Shown here one piece after another: positions 26,733 through 34,997 of a DNA stretch of 64,000 nucleotides (positions are counted from its first letter, which is position 1; every line of letters starts with the position of its first letter). This stretch comes from Acetatifactor muris (GTDB lineage Bacteria > Bacillota > Clostridia > Lachnospirales > Lachnospiraceae), in the NCBI RefSeq assembly GCF_024623325.1, contig NZ_JANJZD010000015.1:62001-126000 (forward strand). The letters run 5' to 3'. The notes beneath the pieces are model-generated. The model saw only the letters and a program-made list of their open reading frames with translations. It was not told where the DNA came from and ran no database searches. A program made the position numbers and the translations under genes.

Positions 26733-27747
26733 CGATCTCGTCACCTCCGCCCCTGGAAATGACAATCTCACCAGCATCCTCCAGTTTCCTGATAATATTG
26801 ACAATCTTCTGCTGTGCTTCTTCCACATCCGTCACACGAACAGGTCCCATAAAGTCCATATCTTCCTTAATCATAACAGCAAGACGTTTGGACACATTGT
26901 TGAATATTGCATTCTTCACATCTTCATTTGCATTCTTCAGCGCAACGGACAGGTCGTTGTTCTCCACGTCACGCAGCACACGCTGAATCGCTCTGTCGTC
27001 CAGAAGCAGAATATCTTCGAAGACGAACATCTTCTTTCTGATTTCCTCTGCCAGTTCCGGAGATTCCAGTTCCAGTGTCTCCATAATATGGCGCTCCGTA
27101 CCGCGGTCCACAGAATTCAGAATCTCCACTACCGCATCCACACCACCGATAATGGTATAATCCTGATTCACGAGGCTTGCCAGCTTGGACTCCAACACTT
27201 TCTCCACCTCCTTGACTACATCCGGACTGGTACGGTCCATTGTGGCGATACGTCTGGCCACATCTGCCTGTCTCTCGGGTGTCAGTGCAGACACCACCTG
27301 AGACGCCTGCTGCGGCGCCAGATAAGACAGAATCAATGCAATTGTCTGCGGATGCTCATCCTGAATAAAGTTAATCAGCTGAGTCGCATCTGTCTTACGC
27401 ACAAATTCGAAAGGTCTCACCTGCAGCGATGCGGTAAGCTTGCCGATTACGTCCATGGCCTTCTCCGAGCCAAGTGCTTTCTCCAGCAGATCCTTTGCAT
27501 AATTGATGCCGCCCTCCGCAATATATTGCTGCGCCAGACATACTTCGTAAAATTCGTTAATAACCTGTTCTTTTACCTGCGGCGTAACGCTTCTGGTATT
27601 GGCAATCTCCAGAGTCAGTTCCTCGATTTCTTCCTCTTTCAGATGTTTAAAGATACCGGCTGACCGTTCAGGTCCCAACGAAATCAACAGGATCGCAGCC
27701 CTCTGTAACCCTCTGATTCCTTCACTATTCGTTCCAGCATTCGGCAT
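26725..27747 (-). CDS. fliG: Flagellar motor switch protein FliG
   Basis: A 340-residue FliG of normal length. The middle EHPQTIALILSYL motif and the C-terminal torque helix (IQRVLRDVENNDLSVALKNA) with its charged residues contacting MotA are present. FliG joins the MS-ring FliF to FliM and receives torque from the stator. Its last codons contain the ribosome binding site of fliH. Confidence 0.97.
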   Translation of the reverse strand: MPNAGTNSEGIRGLQRAAILLISLGPERSAGIFKHLKEEEIEELTLEIANTRSVTPQVKEQVINEFYEVCLAQQYIAEGGINYAKDLLEKALGSEKAMDVIGKLTASLQVRPFEFVRKTDATQLINFIQDEHPQTIALILSYLAPQQASQVVSALTPERQADVARRIATMDRTSPDVVKEVEKVLESKLASLVNQDYTIIGGVDAVVEILNSVDRGTERHIMETLELESPELAEEIRKKMFVFEDILLLDDRAIQRVLRDVENNDLSVALKNANEDVKNAIFNNVSKRLAVMIKEDMDFMGPVRVTDVEEAQQKIVNIIRKLEDAGEIVISRGGGDEIVV

Positions 27748-27789
27748 TGCGTATGTACCTCACTCATTATTCCATGTTCGGCTCAATTA

Positions 27790-29394
27790 TCAAGCCCAAT
27801 CCTCATTTAACCAGTTCCGCAGCAGGCTGGCTGCCGCTTCGGGATTCTCATCCACAAATTTCTCCACCATCTTGCGTGTCTCGGATTTCGCTTCCAGATC
27901 AATATCCTCCACCACAGGCTCCGGTGTGGACTGCAGCATATCTTCCACAGACAGTTCCTCCTCTTCCTGCACCGCTTTCTTTCTGGGACCCATGCTCCGC
28001 AGAACCACAAAGGCCAAAAGCGCCAGAATCAGAACAATCATCACAATGCTTACAATATCGGTCCCGCTGACACTGAATCCCTCGCTGTCATGAAAAACCG
28101 GCTGCTCAAATGCAAGGATTGTAATTTTTTCCCGGTCAATGCCGCTGGCATTGGCAACCATCTGGTAAAATTCATCTTCTACTTCCCTGCGGGTACTGTC
28201 TTTGTTGGCTTCCTTGAATTCCTCCCAGGAAAGCCCTTCCAGAAGCCCCTGCTGTTCCACATTATCTTCATAATAATGCCGGTACCGGATCATGGACACC
28301 GATGTGGAGGAAGCCGCATAATCAATGCTTCCGGCAGGACCGGTAGTCTGGGTATCCGACACATTGGGCTGTCGATCCACAGAGTGTTCACTGGAAGAAG
28401 ATTCACTGTTGCTGACATCAGGATTCACATAACCTGTCTGGTCATCTCCGTTGGAATCCGTTCCCGGAATCCCGCCCACTCCATTGGTATTTTCAGAGTT
28501 AAAGGTATCTTCGTGAATTACCATACCCTCTTCACGGCCCTCGTTGGGATAATACTCCGTAACCCGTCTGGTATAGCTGGAAAAATCCACCACAAGATGG
28601 CTGGCCACATCAATCATGTCATACTGCTGTGTGCCCAGCAGCACTTTGCGTATCTGATTCGCGATCATGGCCTCTGCCTGGCTCTGCAGTTCCTGCATGG
28701 AACCCGCAATTCCCATGGTGGAGTAGTCGTCACCGCCGACAAAAAGAATATTGGAGTTCTGATCCACTATCGTGATATTGGCTGTAGTATCATTTCCCAG
28801 ACAGGTGGCCGCTCCCTTTGCCATGGCGGTGGCATTGGCCGAATTGAAATCATCGGTGACGGTTACCTGAATATATGCATAAGATTCCTGTTTTGTTTCG
28901 CTGAGTCTGCCCGTGTTCTGCGCCAGAGTCAACATAACAGTGGCACTCTTCACCGGTTCCATCTGAGAGAACATATATTCCATGTACTTCTCAAGATACA
29001 CTTTATACTGATTGTTCATTTCTGCGGATGTAGTAGACATACCGCCTTTTACATAGGTATTGTAATCCGGAATATCCGGCCTGTATCCCTGGGAGGCAAT
29101 TGCCAGATTCGCCTGCGAAATCTGGTTGGCCAACACCTCCACGGTCAGCGCGTCAGCCGATTCCCGATGGGTAATCCCCGCATCGTCCAGAATCTTTACA
29201 ATCTCCGCCGAAGTTGTGCTGCTCTCATAGGTCCCAAGCTTTGTATACTGCGGTCTGGTGAACGTATAAATAATAATGGCAAAAGTAAAAATAACAACAG
29301 CAGCAATACCAATAATAATTGTCTTCTGCCTGCTGGTAAATTTATTCCACCATCCCAGTATTTTTCCTGGTATTTCTTTTAGCTTGTCGGCCAT
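27790..29394 (-). CDS. fliF: MS-ring protein FliF
   Basis: A 534-residue FliF. Two membrane helices (about 24-46 and 430-452) flank the large periplasmic ring-building region, which contains the signature VTDDFNSANATAMAKGAATC and NSNILFVGG. A Ser/Asn/Asp-rich loop of about 50 residues (about 290-345) is the variable insertion. The cytoplasmic C-terminus (VEKFVDENPEAAASLLRNWL) is the FliG-binding peptide. A 131-base gap with a strong stem-loop lies between it and fliE. Confidence 0.97.
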   Translation of the reverse strand: MADKLKEIPGKILGWWNKFTSRQKTIIIGIAAVVIFTFAIIIYTFTRPQYTKLGTYESSTTSAEIVKILDDAGITHRESADALTVEVLANQISQANLAIASQGYRPDIPDYNTYVKGGMSTTSAEMNNQYKVYLEKYMEYMFSQMEPVKSATVMLTLAQNTGRLSETKQESYAYIQVTVTDDFNSANATAMAKGAATCLGNDTTANITIVDQNSNILFVGGDDYSTMGIAGSMQELQSQAEAMIANQIRKVLLGTQQYDMIDVASHLVVDFSSYTRRVTEYYPNEGREEGMVIHEDTFNSENTNGVGGIPGTDSNGDDQTGYVNPDVSNSESSSSEHSVDRQPNVSDTQTTGPAGSIDYAASSTSVSMIRYRHYYEDNVEQQGLLEGLSWEEFKEANKDSTRREVEDEFYQMVANASGIDREKITILAFEQPVFHDSEGFSVSGTDIVSIVMIVLILALLAFVVLRSMGPRKKAVQEEEELSVEDMLQSTPEPVVEDIDLEAKSETRKMVEKFVDENPEAAASLLRNWLNEDWA

Positions 29395-29439
29395 GGTGCT
29401 TCTCTCCTAGTCATTTCTTAATTCCCTCATTACCCCGAC

Positions 29440-29482
29440 ACAATCCCGGCATATCGACATTCCCCAGATATGCCGGGATTGT
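29440..29482 (-). repeat. 16-bp perfect stem-loop between fliE and fliF
   Basis: Bases 29440-29455 and 29467-29482 are exact inverted repeats of 16 bp around an 11-base loop. It lies in the only sizeable gap of the first operon section (29395-29525, no gene). No run of T follows on the minus strand, so it is unlikely to be a full terminator. It may slow RNA decay or separate the expression of flgB-flgC-fliE from that of fliF onward, since rod/ring parts are needed in different amounts. This role is inference. Confidence 0.85.
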
Positions 29483-29525
29483 ATTGAGGTTGCGCTTTAC
29501 AGTAATCTGCTTTGTTGATCATGTC

Positions 29526-29870
29526 TTAAATCTGCATCTGCATCAGCTCTTTATACGCATCCAGAAGTCTGTCTCTGACCGCCACCGTATACTGCAGCGC
29601 AGTGGAAGCCTTCTGCAGGGCTATGGTCAAATCATGAGCATTCTCCGTCTCGCCCATTGCAAACTTAATTTCCTCATCTTCTGCTTTGGAAAGATACTCA
29701 TTGGTCGTCTTGATATTGTCAATCGCGGAATTCAAAAAGGCGCCGAATAAAGTGCCCTCCGCTTTCTTCTCCTTCTCTCCCAGAACGCCGGTCAGAGATG
29801 TCTTCTCAGCGGAAGAAACACCTGAAATCTCCGCCAGCGAATCCAATGATGGAATTGCCGATATTTCCAT
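29526..29870 (-). CDS. fliE: Hook-basal body junction protein FliE
   Basis: FliE of 114 residues starting at ATG 29870 (MEISAIPSLDSLAEISG); the frame is open for 24 more codons upstream but there the residues do not look like FliE. The C-terminal two thirds (FLNSAIDNIKTTNEYL, DLTIALQKASTALQYTVAVR) are the FliE pattern. FliE connects the MS-ring to the rod and is exported early. A GGG-rich site lies upstream. Confidence 0.92.
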   Translation of the reverse strand: MEISAIPSLDSLAEISGVSSAEKTSLTGVLGEKEKKAEGTLFGAFLNSAIDNIKTTNEYLSKAEDEEIKFAMGETENAHDLTIALQKASTALQYTVAVRDRLLDAYKELMQMQI

Positions 29871-29947
29871 AATTATGTATCCCTTTCTTTCTGAATCGTA
29901 ATAACCATTGATATTTATTCGGACAAAAAGCAAATCATTCACATAAA

Positions 29948-30466
29948 TTATAACTGACCGATTTCCAGACCCTTCTGCACTATCGCCTTACTGGCATTAA
30001 ACGCAGTGGAGTTCGCCTCATACGCCCGGCTGGCATCAATCATATTGGTCATCTCTGTAATAATATTCACATTGGGGTAGGTCACATAACCATTCTCGTC
30101 AGCGTCCGGATGAGAAGGATCATATACCATGTTCATCTCTGTGGTATGATCTTCGTACAGCCCCGACACCTTGACTCCAGTTCCCGTATATCCCTGGCCG
30201 GTATGCGTATGTACAAAATTATGCGTATGCGACACATTGGCATTTGTTCCGGAAAGAGCATGCTTATGAGCTTCATGCCCCAGGACATGGCTGAAAGAGG
30301 CTCCCATATTCTTCTCTGTAAAAGCCACAACCTTCCTGCGGTACGGTGTGCCGTCCGCGGTGCGGGTGGTATTGGCATTCGCCACATTTTCCGAAATCAC
30401 ATCCATACGATATCTCTCTGCCGTCATTCCTGTGGCGTTGATATTAAAAGCCGAAAACATACCCAT
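29948..30466 (-). CDS. flgC: Proximal rod protein FlgC
   Basis: FlgC of 172 residues, start ATG 30466 with GAGGAG upstream. The N-terminal MTAERYRMDVISENVANANT is the FlgC signature and the C-terminal SRAYEANSTAFNASKAIVQK the closing helix. A His-rich stretch (about residues 58-90, with GHEAHKHA and VSHTHNFVHTHTGQG) replaces the usual variable loop and is unusual for a rod protein. FlgC forms part of the proximal rod. Confidence 0.95.
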   Translation of the reverse strand: MGMFSAFNINATGMTAERYRMDVISENVANANTTRTADGTPYRRKVVAFTEKNMGASFSHVLGHEAHKHALSGTNANVSHTHNFVHTHTGQGYTGTGVKVSGLYEDHTTEMNMVYDPSHPDADENGYVTYPNVNIITEMTNMIDASRAYEANSTAFNASKAIVQKGLEIGQL

Positions 30467-30509
30467 TATAAAATCTCCTCTCCACACTGCTTACGCTCTG
30501 TCAGCGCTG

Positions 30510-30899
30510 TCACTTCATTACTGTCTGCAGATTGCTGAATTCCTGCTTGATTCCCACCATCAGTCCCTGATATTTCAGCTGATTCTCGGCCAGCTTAACC
30601 CCTTCTGTATCCACATCCACATTATTCTTATCCAGGCGATAGGAATAGTCTGCATAATCTCTGAATACTTCCGGATTCAGTCTGTCCAGATCAATGGAAG
30701 CCACCTTTGCATCCATGGTTTTGTAGTGGCTGCTTCCCAGTGCTTTCTTCAGCACCGATTCAAATGCCACATCCTGTCTTTTGTACCCCGGTGTATCCAC
30801 ATTGGACAGATTATTGCCAATTGCATTATTGCGAAGCCAGCTGGCGTCAGCCGCCCTGTCCAGCACATTTACATAGTCAAACACATTTGATTGAAACAT
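30510..30899 (-). CDS. flgB: Proximal rod protein FlgB
   Basis: FlgB of 129 residues and first gene of the operon. Signature ADASWLRNNAIGNNLSNVDTPGYKRQDVAF is split over the N-terminal third; only part is quoted: NNLSNVDTPGYKRQ. The C-terminal NQLKYQGLMVGIKQEFSNLQ is the conserved helix. The start ATG follows AAAGGAGAAAAC. The promoter lies about 110 bases upstream. Confidence 0.95.
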   Translation of the reverse strand: MFQSNVFDYVNVLDRAADASWLRNNAIGNNLSNVDTPGYKRQDVAFESVLKKALGSSHYKTMDAKVASIDLDRLNPEVFRDYADYSYRLDKNNVDVDTEGVKLAENQLKYQGLMVGIKQEFSNLQTVMK

Positions 30900-30981
30900 G
30901 TTTTCTCCTTTCTTCTGTCGGTCTGCCTCTATAAGTTAATTTAATTTATTTTACATTCAATTCTCAATTCAATTCTCAGCC

Positions 30982-31080
30982 GGATCCTTTTCGAGAACCC
31001 TATAATCATATATTATAGTTGTTTTCCCTAAAAATACAATATGTAATTTGTAAATTAACTGAACTTTCCAAAAAGGATCC
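30982..31080. repeat. GGATCCTTTT inverted repeat flanking the fla promoter
   Basis: GGATCCTTTT at 30982-30991 and AAAAGGATCC at 31071-31080 are a 10-bp inverted pair 79 bases apart. The promoter sits between them; one arm falls near -70 and the other near +15 to +24 of the predicted start. It could be a paired operator or an RNA/DNA loop; nothing else supports a regulator. Confidence 0.6.
31012..31039 (-). promoter_or_regulatory. Sigma-A-type promoter of the fla/che operon
   Basis: On the minus strand TTGTAT (31039-31034) and a consensus TATAAT (31017-31012) are separated by 16 bases. Transcription would start near 31005, leaving about 105 bases of leader before flgB. Initiation from the main sigma factor is consistent with early flagellar genes. 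A weak sigma-D-like pattern near 30910-30930 is not convincing. Confidence 0.7.
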
Positions 31081-31118
31081 CATACATAAACAAAACAGAC
31101 AACTTCTGCCAAACAGCA

Positions 31119-31192
31119 AAAGGGATTTATCGTCATATCAACAATAGACAGTCCCTCTCACAGTCTGTCTGTTGTCACAAATAAATCCCTTT
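31119..31192. repeat. Long imperfect stem-loop between codY and fla promoter
   Basis: AAAGGGATTTAT (31119-31130) pairs with ATAAATCCCTTT (31181-31192), 12 bp without mismatch. The inside also pairs: CAACA-TAGACAG with CTGTCTGTTG. It lies 64 bases after the codY stop. It may be the codY terminator, but the T-run after it on the minus strand is weak (CCCTTTTGCTGTTT). Confidence 0.65.
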
Positions 31193-31255
31193 ACCTTAAG
31201 TGAACAACTATGCTTTTCCAAATCCGTTTGTCTTATGTAATTTTATTTCAGACTT

Positions 31256-32044
31256 TTATCTGTTCTGATTCCTGCGCTTGAGCTCTTCAATCTCCTCAAA
31301 TACCACATCATTCAGCACCTTGATATACGTTCCCTTCATTCCGGAAGATCGGGACTCAATCACGCCTGCACTCTCGAACTTTCTCAGGGCATTGACAATA
31401 ACGGAACGGGTAATCCCCACTCTGTCCGCAATCTTGCTGGCCACCAGAATTCCCTCTCTGCCGTTCAGCTCATCAAAGATATGCGTAATTGCCTCCATCT
31501 CAGAAAAAGAAAGCGTACTGATAGCCGATTTTACCACCGCTACTTTGCGGCTCTCTTCGGCGCTCTCCTCATTGACCGCTCTGAGCATCTCCAGCCCCAC
31601 TACCGTACTTCCGTACTCACACAGTATAATATCATCAATGTCGTATTGAATCGCCTCTTTGTAGACAAACAGAGTTCCAAGTCTCTCTCCGGCAATTTCA
31701 ATCGGAGCAATAATCGCCTCAAATTTTCTGATATCAGGGTTCTCAAACCCCAGCGTAGTCAGATTTACATTTTCCTTCGTGGAAAGAATGCCCAGCAGCC
31801 TTTCATTCAGCATGGAATCCACAAATCCACCCACATTTTCGTCAATCAGTTCGGTTATGGTTTCAATGCCTTCCGACATCCCGACACCCAGCACTTTACC
31901 CTTGCGGCTGATTACCAGAACATTGGAATTCAGTATCTCCCGCATTACCTTGCAGATATCGTTAAATACTACCTTGCTGGAATTGTTATTATGCAGCAGC
32001 TTGCCGATTTTTCTGGTCTTATCCAGAAGTTGTACACTACTCAT
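31256..32044 (-). CDS. codY: GTP- and BCAA-sensing repressor CodY
   Basis: A 262-residue CodY of normal length. The N-terminal GAF domain (about 1-155) binds isoleucine/valine, and the C-terminal winged helix has ILVASKIADRVGITRSVIVN, the nearly invariant DNA-recognition segment. GTP raises DNA affinity. CodY represses amino-acid uptake, motility and other stationary-phase genes in Firmicutes; its location just upstream of the fla operon makes local control plausible. I found no convincing match to the AATTTTCWGAAAATT box near the fla promoter. Confidence 0.97.
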   Translation of the reverse strand: MSSVQLLDKTRKIGKLLHNNNSSKVVFNDICKVMREILNSNVLVISRKGKVLGVGMSEGIETITELIDENVGGFVDSMLNERLLGILSTKENVNLTTLGFENPDIRKFEAIIAPIEIAGERLGTLFVYKEAIQYDIDDIILCEYGSTVVGLEMLRAVNEESAEESRKVAVVKSAISTLSFSEMEAITHIFDELNGREGILVASKIADRVGITRSVIVNALRKFESAGVIESRSSGMKGTYIKVLNDVVFEEIEELKRRNQNR

Positions 32045-32245
32045 TTCATGCCCCCGTTTTGACTTTCGTAACTACACGCGCAATCACTTCGCACGTCTTG
32101 AAATTGCGCCAGACAGACTGACAAAACAGATGGATGCTCCGCGACTGCTTTTACTTAACGGCCGAATATATGCATACGATACCATGATTACAGTTAATCA
32201 TCGTACGGATAGCCGTCCGGCCGTTCATGCCTCGAATATTTGTAT

Positions 32246-32274
32246 ATTATACCACGTTTACCATCAAATTTCAA
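32246..32274 (-). promoter_or_regulatory. codY promoter
   Basis: TTGAAA (32274-32269) and TATAAT (32251-32246) are separated by 17 bases, directly after the topA stop. The predicted transcript has about 190 bases of leader before codY, with internal pairings such as ATGATTA/TAATCAT and an outer CGGCCG pair. No gene lies in 32045-32245. Confidence 0.8.
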
Positions 32275-32301
32275 TGCATAAACTTTTAATTTTGTAAACA
32301 G

Positions 32302-34392
32302 TTATGCTTTATTTGACAATTCAGACAAAACCTGATATCCGCATTGCTGATCCGCACATACGAGCTTATTTCCTTTTATCAGCAATGCAGAACCGCATTT
32401 CGGGCAGGTTTCTCCGGAAGGCTTCTGCCAGACCATGAAATCACAGTCCGGATTATCAATGCAGCCATAATATTTCCTTCCTTTTCTCGTCTTCTTCATC
32501 ACCACATCCTTACCGCATTTCGGGCAGGACACACCTGTCTTCTCAAAATACGGCTTCGTATTGCGGCACTCCGGGAATCCTGGACAGGCAAGAAAACGTC
32601 CGTGGGGCCCGTATTTGATAACCATCTGTCTGCCGCACAGGTCACAGGTTTCGTCGCTGACTTCATCTTCTATGGAGATATGCGCCAGCAGCTTTTCCGC
32701 TGTGTCCACCGCCGCATCCAGGTCGGGATAGAAATTTGCCACCACAGTCTTCCATTTTACGGTTCCCTCTTCCACACTGTCCAGCAATGCTTCCATGCTG
32801 GCGGTAAAATTTACATCTACAATAGCGGGAAAAGCCTGTTTCATCATGTTGTTCACCACTTCTCCCAGTTCTGTCACATAGAGATTTCTGCCTTCTTTGA
32901 CCACGTAATGTCTGGCAAGTATAATCCCTATCGTAGGTGCGTAAGTACTGGGCCGGCCAATCCCCAGCTCCTCCAGGTCCTTCACCAGCGAACTCTCCGT
33001 ATAATGTGCGGGAGGCTGCGTGAAATGCTGCCTGGGGTCGAAGGATTCAAAGCTGAGCTCACTCTCCCTGCTCAGGGCTGCCGTGAGCGCATTCTCCTCC
33101 TCCCCTTCCTCTGCGGGTCGGTAGACACACAGAAAACCGTCAAAGCTCAAGGAAGAAGAGGACAGCGTAAAAATCTGCTCCTTCGCCTGAATTTTAACCG
33201 ATGTGGTGTCATACTTTGCCGCGCTCATCCTGCTGGCCACAAAGCGTTTCCAAATCAGCTGGTAGAGCCGGAATAAATCCCTCGGCAGCTGTTCCTTCAC
33301 CGCCGCAGGTGTTCTGTTCAGGTCCGTAGGACGAATAGCCTCGTGTGCATCCTGTATTTTCTGATTGTTCTTCTTCTCGCCTGTGTCCCGGTGAAGATAG
33401 GCCTCACCGTAGCCTGCAGTGATAAATTTTGCAGCCATCTCCGCCGCTTCCTGAGATACACGGGTGGAATCCGTACGCAAATAAGTGATAAGGCCCACCA
33501 TGCCTTCTCCCTTGATGTCAACACCCTCGTACAGCTGCTGCGCCAGCCGCATGGTCTTCTGCGTGGAAAAATTCAGTACCTTGCCGGCTTCCTGCTGAAG
33601 TGTGGATGTGGTAAAAGGAAGCGGCGCCTTTTTCATTCTCTCGCTTTTCTTTACTTCTCTGACGCTGTATTCCGCTCCCTTCAGCGAATTCATGATAGCA
33701 TCGGCCTGCTCCTTATTTACTATACTCTGCTTCCCGTCTTTGGTTCCATAATATTTTGCACATATGGATTTCCGCTCTCCCTTTACTTTCAGGAATACAT
33801 CCAGCGTCCAGTATTCCTCCGGGATAAAGGCGTTGATCTCCTCCTCCCGGTCGCAGATAATCCGCAGCGTTACAGACTGTACCCGGCCCGCGCTCAGTCC
33901 TCTCTTGATCTTCTCCCACAGCAGGGGGGAAATGCGATAGCCCACCATGCGGTCTAGCATACGACGCGCCTGCTGGGCATCCACAAGATTCATATCAATC
34001 TCACGGGCATTCTTCAGGGATTCCTTCACCGCGTTTTTGGTAATTTCATTAAAGGTAATTCTGTATACCTTCTTCGCCTCCAGCTTTTCCTCCAGTTTCA
34101 GCGCATAAAGCAAATGCCAGGAAATTGCCTCTCCCTCGCGGTCAGGGTCGGTTGCAAGATAAATTTTATCCGCTTTTTTAACTGCCCTGCGCAGACCTGC
34201 AAGCAGCTCCCCCTTCCCGCGGATAGTGATATACTTCGGCTCATAATCATGCTCCACATCTATTCCCAGCGAACTTTTGGGAAGATCACGGACATGACCG
34301 TTGCTTGCCATCACTTCATAGCTGGAGCCCAGAAATTTTCTGATCGTTTTCACTTTAGCAGGTGATTCTACAATCACAAGATACTTTGCCAT
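32302..34392 (-). CDS. topA: DNA topoisomerase I
   Basis: A 696-residue type IA topoisomerase starting at ATG 34392 (MAKYLVIVESPAKVKTI), with AAGGGGG upstream. TOPRIM motifs (TDPDREGEAISWHL), the active-site tyrosine in GLITYLRTDSTRVS, and three C-terminal zinc fingers (CDLCGR..., CPKCGKDVVM, CPKCGSALL with later CADQQCGY) are present. It relaxes negative supercoils. codY has its own promoter directly downstream. Confidence 0.97.
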   Translation of the reverse strand: MAKYLVIVESPAKVKTIRKFLGSSYEVMASNGHVRDLPKSSLGIDVEHDYEPKYITIRGKGELLAGLRRAVKKADKIYLATDPDREGEAISWHLLYALKLEEKLEAKKVYRITFNEITKNAVKESLKNAREIDMNLVDAQQARRMLDRMVGYRISPLLWEKIKRGLSAGRVQSVTLRIICDREEEINAFIPEEYWTLDVFLKVKGERKSICAKYYGTKDGKQSIVNKEQADAIMNSLKGAEYSVREVKKSERMKKAPLPFTTSTLQQEAGKVLNFSTQKTMRLAQQLYEGVDIKGEGMVGLITYLRTDSTRVSQEAAEMAAKFITAGYGEAYLHRDTGEKKNNQKIQDAHEAIRPTDLNRTPAAVKEQLPRDLFRLYQLIWKRFVASRMSAAKYDTTSVKIQAKEQIFTLSSSSLSFDGFLCVYRPAEEGEEENALTAALSRESELSFESFDPRQHFTQPPAHYTESSLVKDLEELGIGRPSTYAPTIGIILARHYVVKEGRNLYVTELGEVVNNMMKQAFPAIVDVNFTASMEALLDSVEEGTVKWKTVVANFYPDLDAAVDTAEKLLAHISIEDEVSDETCDLCGRQMVIKYGPHGRFLACPGFPECRNTKPYFEKTGVSCPKCGKDVVMKKTRKGRKYYGCIDNPDCDFMVWQKPSGETCPKCGSALLIKGNKLVCADQQCGYQVLSELSNKA

Positions 34393-34615
34393 AACCGGCC
34401 CCCTTATTTTGTGTTCATAACAACAATTATATGATTTCTGCACAAAAACAGTATTCAGCTTACCATAAAAACTTAATCACCTAAACAATATACACCCAAA
34501 ATCGGAAATGTACAAGTTATTTATGAAAAATTAAAAATTAAGGAAATTAAAGCGTTCTGAAGATATTATTGTCGAAAAAAGGCGTTTTCACCCCACAGGC
34601 ACCTCTGATTCGGGC

Positions 34616-34654
34616 AAAAAAAAAGCCTGAAATCCTTTATCGAATTTTCAAAGC
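34616..34654 (-). terminator. Terminator after tRNA-Glu
   Basis: On the minus strand GCTTTGAAA (34654-34646) pairs with TTTCAGGC (34632-34625) with one bulge, followed by nine T (34624-34616). It lies eight bases after the tRNA 3' end. The rest of the 34393-34615 gap must hold the topA promoter, which I could not place. Confidence 0.75.
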
Positions 34655-34662
34655 TTTCGTAA

Positions 34663-34734
34663 CAGCTGATAGGGGAATCGAACCCCTGTTTCCGCCGTGA
34701 GAGGGCGGCGTCTTAACCGCTTGACCAATCAGCC
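34663..34734 (-). tRNA. tRNA-Glu (anticodon CTC)
   Basis: A 72-base cloverleaf: acceptor GGCTGAT/ATCAGCT, D arm with AAGCGGTTAA, anticodon stem CCGCC/GGCGG around the loop CTCTCAC, giving anticodon CTC, and T arm AGGGG-TTCGATT-CCCCT. The CCA end is not encoded. The overall sequence matches tRNA-Glu. It stands alone with its own promoter and terminator. Confidence 0.95.
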
Positions 34735-34768
34735 ATGTCATATTTTGCCGCATTCGCGGTACTTGTAT

Positions 34769-34797
34769 ATACTACTATATTTTTTCAAAATATGCAA
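34769..34797 (-). promoter_or_regulatory. Promoter of tRNA-Glu
   Basis: TTGCAT (34797-34792) and TAGTAT (34774-34769) with a 17-base spacer on the minus strand, about 35 bases before the tRNA 5' end. The upstream region is rich in T/A tracts, as in strong stable-RNA promoters. Confidence 0.6.
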
Positions 34798-34918
34798 GTA
34801 CTTTTTTTAATTTTTTTCAGCAAATTTATGACAGATTATTATTCCTTTATTTTGCCCGGCTGCACAGGGCTTACACCGGGGCAATCAGCCGCATCTCCGG
34901 CGCAGTGTACGCTTGCAA

Positions 34919-34954
34919 GTCAACAGCCCCGCTGCAGGCAGCAGGGTTGTTGAC
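34919..34954 (-). terminator. Strong GC-rich stem-loop after polC
   Basis: GTCAACAGCCCCGCTGC (34919-34935) pairs with 34938-34954 over 17 positions, with one G-U and one mismatch. It starts about 45 bases after the polC stop. No T-run follows, so it may end transcription with help or protect the mRNA end. Confidence 0.55.
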
Positions 34955-34997
34955 CCTCGCGGCATTCGCCAAATGGCTGCTGGCGCATCCGCCTGGC

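Noticed and set aside
30905..30940. Sigma-D promoter upstream of flgB
   Set aside because: TAAA and a CCGACAG-like -10 are present, but the match to GCCGATAT is poor and a good sigma-A promoter lies upstream.
30940..30985. CodY box upstream of flgB
   Set aside because: The AATTC/GAATT-rich direct repeats differ from AATTTTCWGAAAATT at about six of 15 positions.
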